DNA of 64,000 nt from JANMES01 sp038229715 (GCA_038229715.1 JBBROD010000003.1:1-64000); one strand, 5' to 3'; counted from the stretch's first letter, positions 24,827 to 33,893 are shown. Translations and numbers: made by a program. The notes: generated from the letters alone by a model not told the origin.

Positions 24827-26170
24827 CTACGCTGCCTGCGGCGGCGTGTAGACCCGCACGCAGTTGCGATTGGAGGCTTTGGCGTCGTAGAGTGCTAAAT
24901 CCGCAGCGGCCAGCAGGTTCTGCAGTGTTACCACGTTGTATTGCTTGCTTCGTTCGACGACGCCGATGCTCAGCGTCGGCGGTTGATCGAGGTTGGTGAT
25001 TGCACTGCTGAAATCCACCGCAGCGAACGCCTGGCGGAGTTTTTGTACGCACTGCTGGGCCATCGTGATAGACGTTTGCGGTAAAGCGATGACAAACTCA
25101 TCGCCGCCGTACCGGAAGGCCAAGTCCGTCTTGCGAAGTGTGATGCGCACGCATTCGGCGAACGTCTTGAGCAAGTGATCGCCGGCGGCGTGGCCGTGGC
25201 TGTCGTTGATCTCTTTGAACTTGTCCATGTCGATCATCACCAGCGACAGCGGATTGCCATGACGCTCGCTCAACGCCACTTCGCGGTCCATCAGCGCGTC
25301 CATCGATCGGCGGTTGTATAACTGCGTCAGCGGATCGGTCATGCTCTGCTTCTCCGCCTCGGCCAGCAGGTTCAAACTTACTAAGGTGCTCGTGGCGGTG
25401 TTGACGTACGTTTGCGCGAGTTGCTTGAGTTCATCGGTCCATTCCTGGCCGGCGGGCAGCATAAGATGGCAGACGACCTGCATCTTTCGACCCACGTTGA
25501 ACGGGATGCAGTAGGCGGAATGCTCAGCGCCGAGCGTGATGCATTCATCGATCGAGCATCGCACCGGGCAGCCGGCGGGTTTGAACTGGCGAGGCAGGTT
25601 CTGGCGAAGGCTCGGACAGTTGGCACAGTCCAGATCCGTAAACGGACGCTCGGGCTTGAACAGATTTGTCGGGTAAGAGGCCTTGATGCTGGCGGAGGGA
25701 ATCGCGTCGGCTTCGTAAGACAGGATACTCATGCCGGCGAGTTTCAGTTCCGTCTGCAGGTAATGGCCGAGCGAGGCGAAGATCTGGTCCGGCTTGCCCG
25801 CGCCTTGGATGATCTGCGAAAATTCCAGCAGTTGGTGAACTTCGTGCGTGCGCTGATCGAGGGCGACTTTGAAATCGCTCCTAGCCTGCTCACCGACGGC
25901 TTTTTGGGTGATCGGAGCCAGCACATAGCCCAGCGCAACGGCGGCGAAGCTGATCCACGTCATCGCGCAGAAAATCACGGCGAGTAAAACTCGCCAGCGG
26001 AGAGCGCTGGTTTCATCAGCACTGAGCGAGCCGGTATGGAAAACGCTCGGCAGCAACGCCGCCCCCACGCCGACAAGCATGAGCAATCCGCCCAAGCCCA
26101 CTAGCGCGAGAAGGCGGGTGTGGAGCGAGGCGTAATTGAAGGGCCGCAAAATCTGGCTTGGGTGACACAC
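24827..26170 (-). CDS. Membrane diguanylate cyclase with Cys-rich GAF-like domain
   Basis: The protein has 447 residues. Two membrane helices (about 20-41 and 60-84) are followed by a helix and a GAF-like sensor region (about 110-265), then a GGDEF domain. RYGGDEF (355-359 for GGDEF) is intact, and RKTD at 346-349 is a product-binding I-site (RxxD) five residues before it, so active, feedback-inhibited c-di-GMP synthesis is likely. The sensor contains an unusual Cys set, C182, C185, C201, C205, C210 and C221, which could hold a metal or Fe-S cluster. The start is a GTG with no strong Shine-Dalgarno. It is divergent from the sigma-54 activator gene. Confidence 0.92.
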   Translation of the reverse strand: MCHPSQILRPFNYASLHTRLLALVGLGGLLMLVGVGAALLPSVFHTGSLSADETSALRWRVLLAVIFCAMTWISFAAVALGYVLAPITQKAVGEQARSDFKVALDQRTHEVHQLLEFSQIIQGAGKPDQIFASLGHYLQTELKLAGMSILSYEADAIPSASIKASYPTNLFKPERPFTDLDCANCPSLRQNLPRQFKPAGCPVRCSIDECITLGAEHSAYCIPFNVGRKMQVVCHLMLPAGQEWTDELKQLAQTYVNTATSTLVSLNLLAEAEKQSMTDPLTQLYNRRSMDALMDREVALSERHGNPLSLVMIDMDKFKEINDSHGHAAGDHLLKTFAECVRITLRKTDLAFRYGGDEFVIALPQTSITMAQQCVQKLRQAFAAVDFSSAITNLDQPPTLSIGVVERSKQYNVVTLQNLLAAADLALYDAKASNRNCVRVYTPPQAA

Positions 26171-26492
26171 GACTGACTCACAAAAAGTCGCCTGTCTGGA
26201 ACAGCCCGATCAACACGGGCCGCCGCGAAACAGCGCGGGCACATCATTGCTATCGGATGATCCGGGTTGCGACTGAACCTATTGCAACGGTTTTGTGGAT
26301 TGAAACGGTTAGGGGGACGAATAGTCCGGCTTGCGGCTTTGCAGAGGGTTGAACGCTCGGGTTTGCAAAATCACATCCGGCGTTTAGTCTCATTTTTACA
26401 AAGAACTGCGGATTTTGCCGTTATCAGCCGATTTTCATCAGATAAGGCAAATTAATTTTGCAAACCCGTATACGGCTGCATAAACTAGCGGC
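26171..26492. other. 322-bp divergent intergenic region
   Basis: This lies between a minus-strand GGDEF gene and a plus-strand sigma-54 activator gene, so it should hold both promoters. The last 100 bp are AT-rich and contain the candidate promoter listed separately. No gene or repeat was recognised. Confidence 0.5.
26458..26486 (+). promoter_or_regulatory. Candidate promoter giving a leaderless transcript
   Basis: TTGCAA and TAAACT are spaced by 17 bp. The -10 hexamer ends 6 bp before the ATG at 26493, so the predicted transcription start coincides with the start codon. No Shine-Dalgarno precedes that ATG. Confidence 0.45.
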
Positions 26493-28127
26493 ATGACAGT
26501 GCCGGGTCCGCTTAATCCGCAAGCATCAAGTCCACGAGATGACCATGAATTGGCCGTTCTGACTTTGATCGGGCAGATTTTGTCGTCCACTCTCGAACTC
26601 CGCGAGGCGTTCGGAAAAATGATGCAAATCATTTCAGACAAGCTAGATATGCATCGCGGCGCGCTGGTTTTGCTCGACGAATCCACAGGCCGATTGCGTA
26701 CGGAGGCGGCAGTCGGGCTTACGCCGGAAGAAATCGAACGCGGCAAGTATGCGGTCGGCGAAGGGATCACCGGAAATGTGGTTGCGACCGGTAGGGCTCG
26801 CATCGTCCCCGATTTGCGGGCTGAACCCGATTTTCTGAACCGTACCGGCCGGCTATCGCCGGAAACGTCCTCGCAGGCCGTCAGTTTCCTTTGCGTGCCG
26901 ATCAAAATTGAAAACCGAACCGCTGGGGCGCTTTCGGTCGACAAGCCTTTCGTCAGCGACGAGCGCCTTCTGTCTGATCAATCCTTCCTCGAAATCATCG
27001 CGGCGTTTCTCGCCCAGGCGATTCAGATCAACCGAATGGTGATGCGTCAGAAGGAAGAACTGCTGGAAGAAAATGCCCAACTGCGGGCGCAAGTGCGCGA
27101 CCGCTACCGGTTCGAAAACATCATCGGCGATTCGCCGGCGATGCACGAAGTGTTCGCCATCGTCGGGCAAGTCGCCAACAGCCGCGCGACGGTGCTGCTG
27201 CTCGGCGAAACGGGCACGGGCAAGGAAATGATCGCCAAGGCGATCCACTACAACAGCCCGCGCAAGGACAAGCCGTTCATCCGCGTGAACTGCGGTGCCC
27301 TCACCGGCACGTTGCTGGAATCGGAACTGTTCGGCCATGTGAAGGGCAGCTTCACCGGCGCGATCAAAGACAAGATGGGCCGCTTCGAGGCCGCCGACGG
27401 TGGGACGATTTTCCTGGATGAAATCGGCACGATGGAGCCGCAGTTGCAGGTGAAGCTGCTCCGCGTGCTGCAGGAGCGCGAGTTAGAGCGTGTCGGCGAT
27501 ACGCAAGTGGTGAAGGTGGATGTGCGCGTCATCGCCGCCACCAACGTCGATCTGCAGGAAGCGGTCGCAAAAAGCAGGTTCCGTGAAGACTTATTTTACC
27601 GGCTCAACGTCGTCAGCGTCTACTTGCCGCCGTTGCGGAATCGGCGGGAGGATATCCCGCGGCTGATCGACCACTTCCTAGACCAATACAACGTCATCAA
27701 CGACCGCCGACTGCGGCGCATCAGCCGCGAGATGTTGAATATCCTGCTCCGCTACCCTTGGCCGGGTAATGTGCGCGAGCTTGAAAACGCGATCGAGCGC
27801 GCCGTCGTGCTGAGTAACGACGAGGATTTCACCGAAGAACTTCTACCGCTCAGCGTGCGCATGTTCGCGCAACAACGCCGGACGAATCAGTCGAGCGAAT
27901 CGATCGAAACGTTGACCAAGCGGCTGGCCGATCAGTCGATCAACGACTACGAGATGCGCGAAGGGGAGATTTACCAGTTGGTGATCGATCAGATGGAACA
28001 TGCCCTGATCGAGCGCGCGTTAGCCAAATGCGGCGGCGTCAAAACCAAGGCGGCCGACTTTCTGGGGATCAACCGCAACACGCTGAATAAAAAGGTCAAG
28101 GAACTCGGGATTGAAGCGGTGGAATAG
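26493..28127 (+). CDS. GAF-AAA-Fis sigma-54-dependent activator (NifA-like)
   Basis: The protein has 544 residues. A GAF domain (about 35-180) is followed by a coiled linker (RQKEELLEENAQLRAQ), an AAA+ domain and a Fis-type HTH (about 505-540; KTKAADFLGINRNTLNKKVK). Walker A is GETGTGKE (238-245) and Walker B GGTIFLDE (303-310). The sigma-54 contact loop reads GSFTGA (285-290) rather than the usual GAFTGA. A receiver domain is absent, so activation is probably by ligand or redox signals at the GAF domain. Targets are unknown; no -24/-12 promoter was identified in the window. Confidence 0.93.
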   Translation: MTVPGPLNPQASSPRDDHELAVLTLIGQILSSTLELREAFGKMMQIISDKLDMHRGALVLLDESTGRLRTEAAVGLTPEEIERGKYAVGEGITGNVVATGRARIVPDLRAEPDFLNRTGRLSPETSSQAVSFLCVPIKIENRTAGALSVDKPFVSDERLLSDQSFLEIIAAFLAQAIQINRMVMRQKEELLEENAQLRAQVRDRYRFENIIGDSPAMHEVFAIVGQVANSRATVLLLGETGTGKEMIAKAIHYNSPRKDKPFIRVNCGALTGTLLESELFGHVKGSFTGAIKDKMGRFEAADGGTIFLDEIGTMEPQLQVKLLRVLQERELERVGDTQVVKVDVRVIAATNVDLQEAVAKSRFREDLFYRLNVVSVYLPPLRNRREDIPRLIDHFLDQYNVINDRRLRRISREMLNILLRYPWPGNVRELENAIERAVVLSNDEDFTEELLPLSVRMFAQQRRTNQSSESIETLTKRLADQSINDYEMREGEIYQLVIDQMEHALIERALAKCGGVKTKAADFLGINRNTLNKKVKELGIEAVE

Positions 28128-28133
28128 CGTTTT

Positions 28134-28266
28134 GTCGCATAGGCTACCAGCCTATGCTAAGGCACCAATACGGAATTGATTTAATTACCTCGGAATGACG
28201 GTGCTGGATGCGCGAGAATTAAACCGAGTATGTATATGTAGAGCATGGGCTGGTAGCCCATGCGAC
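28134..28266. repeat. REPIN-like inverted pair, family C, copy C3
   Basis: The left unit (28134-28157) is GTCG plus CATAGGCT-ACC-AGCCTATG, in which both stem sides have changed relative to the other copies so that pairing is kept. The right unit (28243-28266) is the standard sequence, inverted. The 85-bp interior is unlike those of C1 and C2. It lies between converging genes, 6 bp after one stop and 2 bp before the other. Confidence 0.85.
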
Positions 28267-28268
28267 GA

Positions 28269-29318
28269 TTAGTCCATCCGCTTCTTCAATGCTTCCACTT
28301 CCTGCTGAAGCTTCCGCATTTCATCCAGTAACGCCGGCAAGCGGCGCAAGGCGGCTTGTTCGCGGAGGTTTTGGCGGTGGGGCATGGCGGGAACGCCGCT
28401 GACGATGGTCTTGGGTTTAACGTCGCTGGCGATGGCGCTGCAAGCCGCCGCGCTGGAACCGTCGCCGAGCGTAACGTGATCGCGGACCGCCACCTGCCCG
28501 CCGAGCACAACGCCCGTGCCTAGCTTGCTCGATCCTGCCAAACCAACCTGACCGACAATAATACAGTGCGGCCCGATCACCACGTTGTGGCCGACTTGAA
28601 CGAGGTTATCAATTTTGGTCCCGCGGCCGATGCGGGTTGCGCTGAACTTAGCGCGGTCGATGCAGACGCACGAGCCGATCTCCACATCGTCCTCGATGAT
28701 CACAGTGCCTATCTGCGGAATCTTGGCGTGTTTGGTTCCATCCCAGCGGTAGCCAAAACCGTCGGTCCCGATCACTGTGCCGGCGTTGATGATCACGCGA
28801 TGACCGAGCGTAATCCGTTCGCGAAGCACGACATTCTGGAACACTTCGCAGGCGTCGCCAAGGGTCACGTCATCGGCGATTGTAACGCCGGCGTGAATTA
28901 CGCTTCCCGCGCCGATCTTGCAACGGGCACCGATCGACACAAACTTTCCGACCGCCACATTCTCGCCGAGCACCGCCGACGGATCGACCGACGCCGTCGC
29001 TTCGACACCCACTTTCGGCCGGGCGACAGGCGGGGCGAACCGCTCCAGGATCGTTGCGACGGCCAGGTCCGCGTTTTCCACCAGTAACACCGGTTTGGTC
29101 GATCCCTCCGGCAGGCGCACCTTTCGACTGACGATCACCGCGGCTGCTTGGGTCTGCCCGAACTGTGCGAGGTACGCATCTGTCCCGAGGAACGATAGCT
29201 CGTTCGGCCCGGCGTCGGGCAACGTCGCCATCCCGGTGATCGACAGACCTGAGTTAGCGGGGATCGGGCAGTTCAACAGCTTGGCGATATCGCCGAGGGT
29301 GAAAGTGGGCATGAGCAT
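28269..29318 (-). CDS. lpxD: UDP-3-O-acylglucosamine N-acyltransferase
   Basis: The 349-residue LpxD has an N-terminal uridine-binding domain (FTLGDIAKLL; ELSFLGTDAYLAQF), a long left-handed beta-helix of hexapeptide repeats (about 100-300) and a C-terminal helical extension (LRRLPALLDEMRKLQQEVEALKKR). The catalytic His region is VGHNVVIGPHC/GFGYRWDG. It adds the second hydroxyacyl chain in lipid A synthesis in the cytoplasm, implying that this organism makes lipid A. ATG 29312 is an alternative start. It is downstream of skp and bamA, the order known from other Gram-negative bacteria. Confidence 0.95.
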   Translation of the reverse strand: MLMPTFTLGDIAKLLNCPIPANSGLSITGMATLPDAGPNELSFLGTDAYLAQFGQTQAAAVIVSRKVRLPEGSTKPVLLVENADLAVATILERFAPPVARPKVGVEATASVDPSAVLGENVAVGKFVSIGARCKIGAGSVIHAGVTIADDVTLGDACEVFQNVVLRERITLGHRVIINAGTVIGTDGFGYRWDGTKHAKIPQIGTVIIEDDVEIGSCVCIDRAKFSATRIGRGTKIDNLVQVGHNVVIGPHCIIVGQVGLAGSSKLGTGVVLGGQVAVRDHVTLGDGSSAAACSAIASDVKPKTIVSGVPAMPHRQNLREQAALRRLPALLDEMRKLQQEVEALKKRMD

Positions 29319-29343
29319 CGCCGGTGAAAGGTGGATGAACGAA

Positions 29344-29389
29344 ACGTCGCTTGCGCCTGCGATTTTTTTCGCGGAGGCGCAAGCGACGT
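29344..29389. repeat. 15-bp perfect inverted repeat between skp and lpxD
   Basis: ACGTCGCTTGCGCCT at 29344-29358 is exactly inverted at 29375-29389, with a loop containing GCGATTTTTTTCGCGG. It lies in the 94-bp gap between two genes on the minus strand and could be an mRNA hairpin or a further dispersed element. Confidence 0.7.
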
Positions 29390-29412
29390 GCCAGATTGCA
29401 AAGGAATCGAAC

Positions 29413-30003
29413 TTACTTCTTGTCGACGGACTTGGCCTTATAGTCCGCGTTGAGCCTGGCGGTGACTTTGGCGCTGATGTCCAACTTGTTGGAGTTATAA
29501 ATCACATTGCGCTGGTTGATCAGGCCGCGGAGTTGGTCGACATTGATCTGATCCATGTCCGGAAATTCAACGTTCGATTCAGCCACGACCAGATCCAATT
29601 TATCTTCGACTGCAACGGCCTTGACGGCGTCGGTGATCTTGTCGAACAGTACCTTCATCTGATACTTCTGGGAGTCCTGGATTTGCGCTTGAATGACCTT
29701 TTTCCAGGTGTCCAGCTCTACCGCCTTCTGGATTAGGTTCTTGCGGCTTTCGTAGTATTGAGGCGCGCCGGGGGAAAGCACCTTGAGCGATTCTCCCAAG
29801 CCCTTAAGTTCTTCTTCCTTGGCCTTTTGCTGGTCGACAAGCTTTTTGCTTTCGGATTCGAGCTTTTCCTTTAGATCCTTGGTTTCGTCCATTTCGTTAA
29901 AAATTTTGGCGGGGTTCGCGGTGGCGATCGACTGAGCAAAAGTCACGGCGGTGACGGCCATCGACGACAAGAGAACCAAGGCAACAATCAAGGAGCGCTT
30001 CAT
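29413..30003 (-). CDS. skp: OmpH/Skp-family periplasmic chaperone
   Basis: The 196-residue product starts MKRSLIVALVLLSS and has a signal peptide ending at TFA before QSIATANPAKIFNEMDE. The middle (about 40-110) is a Lys/Glu-rich coiled coil (LKEKLESESKKLVDQQKAKEEE-type), followed by a beta-rich return, as in Skp, where trimer tentacles hold unfolded outer-membrane proteins. The start is set by the signal peptide and an AAGG about ten bases upstream; the frame extending to 30111 overlaps bamA. It is encoded directly after bamA, its functional partner. Confidence 0.88.
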   Translation of the reverse strand: MKRSLIVALVLLSSMAVTAVTFAQSIATANPAKIFNEMDETKDLKEKLESESKKLVDQQKAKEEELKGLGESLKVLSPGAPQYYESRKNLIQKAVELDTWKKVIQAQIQDSQKYQMKVLFDKITDAVKAVAVEDKLDLVVAESNVEFPDMDQINVDQLRGLINQRNVIYNSNKLDISAKVTARLNADYKAKSVDKK

Positions 30004-30094
30004 AAATAGGACCTTTCTAAAGTAAACCAACCCGCTGGCTGGTAAAAGTTTCGCAGCACATAGTAAATGGTAAGTAGGGCAATCGTAAAGGGTT

Positions 30095-32497
30095 CTACTG
30101 GCCGAATCCAAAAGAGAAGCTGATCAACTGCGTGTCGTCTTGGCCGTTCTTAACGAGTGGGACGGCGAAATCAAGGGAAAGGGGCGCTTGGCCGAGGAAC
30201 GGCAACACCAGGCGAATGCCCGCACCGACGCTGACACGGTAATCGCGGATTTCGACGTCACGCTGTACCGTGCCCTGATCGCTGAAGACCACGCCGCGCA
30301 ATTGTTCGCCGGCGATCGGGAAGCTGATTTCCTGGGTGGTGGTGAGCGTAAAATCACCGCCGATCGCGTCTTCGTCAATGCCATCACGCGGGCTGACCCC
30401 GCGGAATCGGAACCCGCGGACTGAACCGATACCACCGCCGTAGAAGCGCTCGAAGAAGACGGAATTGCCCGCGATATACCCCGCATCGGCCGAGGCGCGG
30501 AAGATGGTCTTGCGGTCCAGCAAGTCCTCGTTAAGCGTGAGATAGCCGTCCCAACTGGCGGTAAATTTCTGCATGTACACTTGTCCGCCGAGCGCACCGT
30601 ACGATTCCCAACCGGCGGAGGTGTTCGTTCCCTTGTATTGCAGGATGCCCGGATTGGTTGTGTTTCGGCGGAGCGTGAGCGCGGCGCTGGTCAGCGTGGT
30701 GTGGCCCTTGGCGTTAACGATCTCCGGAGCGCGGATCGGTTCATCATCCACGTTGTGGATCCGCACGTCTTCAGCCCGCAAGGCGACCTGCCCGGTGTAG
30801 TGGTAGTCAAAACGCTTACCGAGCGACATGCGATCGCCGACGCGCGTATCGTCATAGTGCAGACGCTGACGATCGCGCAGATAAAGTTCGTTACTGAAAC
30901 TGTATGGCTGATCAAAGATGTACGGCTCGGTGAATCGAATGCTCGCGTTGGTCGCCTGCGTGCCCGGTTCAAGGCTGATTCTGAACGTCTGGCCGGCGCC
31001 GGTGAAGGCTCGATCGGAAAACACGTCACGGAAATTGCTCGGCCAGGCGGTGATGTCAAAATTGCGTTGTTCGTACGAAAGGTTCCCGCCGATACCGCCA
31101 TTACTGTTGATGCCCGCACCAATGCCGAAGTTCGCTGTATGCCCCTCGGCCACTTCCACCAGCACGTCGCGAGTCTCGGGGTCATCGCCGATGGGGGTGA
31201 TGGTGACATTCGTGAAGAACGGCCCGCCGCGAAGGCGGTCGATGGCGTCCTGCAGTTCGGCGCTGTTGTACAGCTGGCCGGGCGTGACACGCATCTCACG
31301 CAGGATCACCTTGTCCTGTGTCCGCGTGTTTCCCTTGATGTGGACCGGGCCCATGTGAAACGATTTTCCCTCGGAGATGTTGTAGACCAGTTCCACCTTG
31401 CCGGGCTCTTTGCGAAAGATGTTCTTGGTATCGATCCGGAGATAATCCGGATTGTTCGTCTGCGGCTGATAGATGAATCCGAACGGGCTATAGGCACGAA
31501 CGATCTCGCGTACGTCGCGCTGCAGTATTTCGTTGTCGTACGGCTTGCCTTCGATCAGCTTGAGGCTCTTGCGCAAGTCGGCCTCGGTGACCTTCGAGTT
31601 GCCTCTGAAGGTGATGCTGTCGACGACGTAACGAACGCCTTCTTCAATGACGAAGTTAACCTGCACTTCGGACAGGTCCGGCGAGACGATAATCTTCCGG
31701 CCGACACGCACATCGAAAAAGCCCTTGCTCTGATAGAACCGCCGAAGGGCGGCCACGTCTTCTTCAATTTCGTCCGGCGAATACGTGCCGGGACGGAAAA
31801 TCCAAATCCAGCTGGACGTTTTAATCTGGTCCTTGAGCTTGTCCTTGGAGAAGGATTTAACACCCTTAAAATCCACCTTGCGGACTTTAACCTTCGGCCC
31901 TTCGGTGATGCGAAAGGTCAATTCGCCATTCTTGACCAAGGCGTCCTGATCGACGTCCACGCGGGCGTACGGGTAATTCTTGTCCTTGTAAAGCGACTCG
32001 ATCGACTGTTTGGCTACCGAAATGCGGAAGCGGTCGATCGCGTCGTCGCGCTTGATATCGACTGCCTGCTGGATATCGAGCGTGGAAATCTCTCGATTGC
32101 CGACGAAGCTGATGAGTTTGATTTGCCGTGTTTCGCTGACGACATAGGTAACAATCACGCCGCCGCGGGGTGTGGGCTCAACGCGTGCTTCGACGTTGGC
32201 AAACTTCTTCAGCGTGTAGATACGCTGGTAGTCCTCTTCGACCGCCTGAGGGTCAAACTTATCACCCTCGCGGGTGCGGACCATGTTCAAGATGACGGTC
32301 GTGGAAACCTGGGCACTGTTGCCCGAAACGCGAACCTCTTCAACGGTTCGCCCGCGAAAATCCGCCAGCACTTTCGCGTTGGGATCGGCGGCGGGGCGGG
32401 TTTGGGCCAAGGATGGGCTTGAGATCAATAGCAAAAATAGCAGAGTGGGATACGGCAGCATCCAGCGAGTTGGCTTCACCAAGCGTTTTTGATGCAC
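30095..32497 (-). CDS. bamA: Outer-membrane protein assembly factor BamA
   Basis: About 800 residues. A signal sequence (PYPTLLFLLLISSPSLAQ) is followed by POTRA repeats (from VEEVRVSGNSAQVS; FVGNREISTLDIQQ; VDSITFRGNSKVTEADL; VHIKGNTRTQDKVI) and a C-terminal barrel. GSVRGFRFRG contains the VRGF motif of loop 6 that is diagnostic of Omp85 proteins, and the last residue pattern FSFGFGQ is a beta-signal-like end. It inserts outer-membrane proteins. The start is uncertain: GTG 32497 gives a positively charged n-region, GTG 32476 and ATG 32461 are alternatives. A long frame on the opposite strand here is a shadow. Confidence 0.95.
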   Translation of the reverse strand: MHQKRLVKPTRWMLPYPTLLFLLLISSPSLAQTRPAADPNAKVLADFRGRTVEEVRVSGNSAQVSTTVILNMVRTREGDKFDPQAVEEDYQRIYTLKKFANVEARVEPTPRGGVIVTYVVSETRQIKLISFVGNREISTLDIQQAVDIKRDDAIDRFRISVAKQSIESLYKDKNYPYARVDVDQDALVKNGELTFRITEGPKVKVRKVDFKGVKSFSKDKLKDQIKTSSWIWIFRPGTYSPDEIEEDVAALRRFYQSKGFFDVRVGRKIIVSPDLSEVQVNFVIEEGVRYVVDSITFRGNSKVTEADLRKSLKLIEGKPYDNEILQRDVREIVRAYSPFGFIYQPQTNNPDYLRIDTKNIFRKEPGKVELVYNISEGKSFHMGPVHIKGNTRTQDKVILREMRVTPGQLYNSAELQDAIDRLRGGPFFTNVTITPIGDDPETRDVLVEVAEGHTANFGIGAGINSNGGIGGNLSYEQRNFDITAWPSNFRDVFSDRAFTGAGQTFRISLEPGTQATNASIRFTEPYIFDQPYSFSNELYLRDRQRLHYDDTRVGDRMSLGKRFDYHYTGQVALRAEDVRIHNVDDEPIRAPEIVNAKGHTTLTSAALTLRRNTTNPGILQYKGTNTSAGWESYGALGGQVYMQKFTASWDGYLTLNEDLLDRKTIFRASADAGYIAGNSVFFERFYGGGIGSVRGFRFRGVSPRDGIDEDAIGGDFTLTTTQEISFPIAGEQLRGVVFSDQGTVQRDVEIRDYRVSVGAGIRLVLPFLGQAPLSLDFAVPLVKNGQDDTQLISFSFGFGQ

Positions 32498-32677
32498 GAG
32501 TCCGCCCGATCCACTAGAGCCGCCGGAGTGCGACGTCCTGTCACACCGAACAAACCGGAAGTTTAGCGGAGGCCGGTTGGATGTAAAGGATTGGAATGAG
32601 TCGGGATTACGTGGTCGCGAGTCACCGGAAAGAGCAGGTGTCCGCTCTTCTCGTGTAACTGCCAACTCACACCATTC

Positions 32678-33841
32678 TCACGCGATATGCGCCTTCTTCT
32701 TACGCCCGCTCAAATAGCTTTCCATGATGCACGACGCGAGTTCCCCGCTGCTGGTGTAGAAGGCAACGCCTTTGGTTAGCTTCGTCAGTTGATCGACAAA
32801 ACCGACCCAATCCATGCCCCAGTAATCTTCGATCAGCGCGAAGGTACTGAACCGGCAGCCTTCCTTCATCGCCAGGACGGCTTCCTTCAACGTCGCAACG
32901 GTGCTCTTCGGGTCCGGCGGGTAGAGCAGGTAGACGAAATCGCCTTCCACATGCGCGGTCGGCTGGCCATCGGTGATGATGAAGAGTTGTTTGTTCTCGC
33001 TGGTCCGCTGCTTGAGAATCTTTCTCGCCAGCTGTAAACCCAAGTGCAGATTGGTGAAGTGTTGCGGGGCCTTGGCGAGGTTGTCGATCGGCACTTTCAG
33101 GCGGACCTCATAATCATACACCGTGACGGGCTTGGGCATCGTCAGGGGCAGGTTGGCTTCGCTGATCTTGTGGGCTCCGGAGTAGAAGCCAACGAAGTCG
33201 ATCGAATCCTGCGGGAACCGCTGGCGGATCAGCGCCTGCATGGCCATGGCAACTTTTTTCGCGGACAAGAACCGGCTGTAACGCATCATCGATCCGCTCA
33301 TATCGAGTAGAACGACCGTGCTGCAACTTGTGGTGCCTTCGTGCTGATGGAGTTCGAGATCACGCTCGCTGAAATGGATTTTGCCTTTGCTACCCGCTGA
33401 AGCGGGCAGACCAGCGCGAGTGAGGGCATTGTGCAGGGTTTGATGCAGATCAAGTTCGCTGACCGGATCACCGTATTGGTACGGTTTGGTGCCCTCGATT
33501 CTCTCACCCATTTGTCCGGGTGTGATTTTCTCGTGTCCGTCGCGTGACCCATTGCGAAGATTGGCAAAGACTTCCATCAACGCCTTGCTCTGCATTCGGC
33601 CGATAGCGCGCGGGGTGAGTTTGAGTTTGCCTTTGCCGTCCTTGTCGAGCATTCCTTCTTCGAGCAGCTTTTGCAGCAGATCGGACTGGGCCTCGTTTTT
33701 CGGGTCCTTCATCATTTGCTCCAGCGCCTTCATGGCCTGGTCGCCGTACTGCATGACGAATTCCATTAACTGATCGAAGCTGAAAAGCTTGTCCTGGGTA
33801 GGAAATTCCTCGCCGTCAAACTCGCCGTAGAAAGACTTCAT
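32678..33841 (-). CDS. VWA-domain protein downstream of the pilus genes
   Basis: The 387-residue soluble protein has an N-terminal helical region (FDQLMEFVMQYGDQAMKALEQM) and a C-terminal von Willebrand A domain with the MIDAS DMSGSM (from D180) and IITDGQPT. It resembles VWA proteins that pair with MoxR-type ATPases, although no such ATPase is adjacent. ATG 33841 is chosen because the longer frame covers the gap and part of the next gene. Residues 144-151 (GLPASAGS) are encoded by a REP-like sequence also found in another gene at 59005. Function is unknown. Confidence 0.85.
   Translation of the reverse strand: MKSFYGEFDGEEFPTQDKLFSFDQLMEFVMQYGDQAMKALEQMMKDPKNEAQSDLLQKLLEEGMLDKDGKGKLKLTPRAIGRMQSKALMEVFANLRNGSRDGHEKITPGQMGERIEGTKPYQYGDPVSELDLHQTLHNALTRAGLPASAGSKGKIHFSERDLELHQHEGTTSCSTVVLLDMSGSMMRYSRFLSAKKVAMAMQALIRQRFPQDSIDFVGFYSGAHKISEANLPLTMPKPVTVYDYEVRLKVPIDNLAKAPQHFTNLHLGLQLARKILKQRTSENKQLFIITDGQPTAHVEGDFVYLLYPPDPKSTVATLKEAVLAMKEGCRFSTFALIEDYWGMDWVGFVDQLTKLTKGVAFYTSSGELASCIMESYLSGRKKKAHIA
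33389..33415 (-). repeat. REP-like 27-mer inside a coding region, copy G1
   Basis: Read on the minus strand this is GCTGGTCTGCCCGCT followed by TCAGCGGGTAGC; it matches 59005-59031 in 25 of 27 positions. The core CCCGCT..AGCGGG is palindromic. It encodes AGLPASAGS in the VWA protein. Confidence 0.7.
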
Positions 33842-33893
33842 GCCCCTATTGTAGCCCGGGCGAACGCTGGGAGTGAAACATAAACTGGCGAAA

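Noticed and set aside
30581..32422. A 613-codon plus-strand frame
   Set aside because: It lies entirely antisense to bamA, which has clear POTRA and VRGF motifs. High-GC codon bias leaves the opposite frame open.
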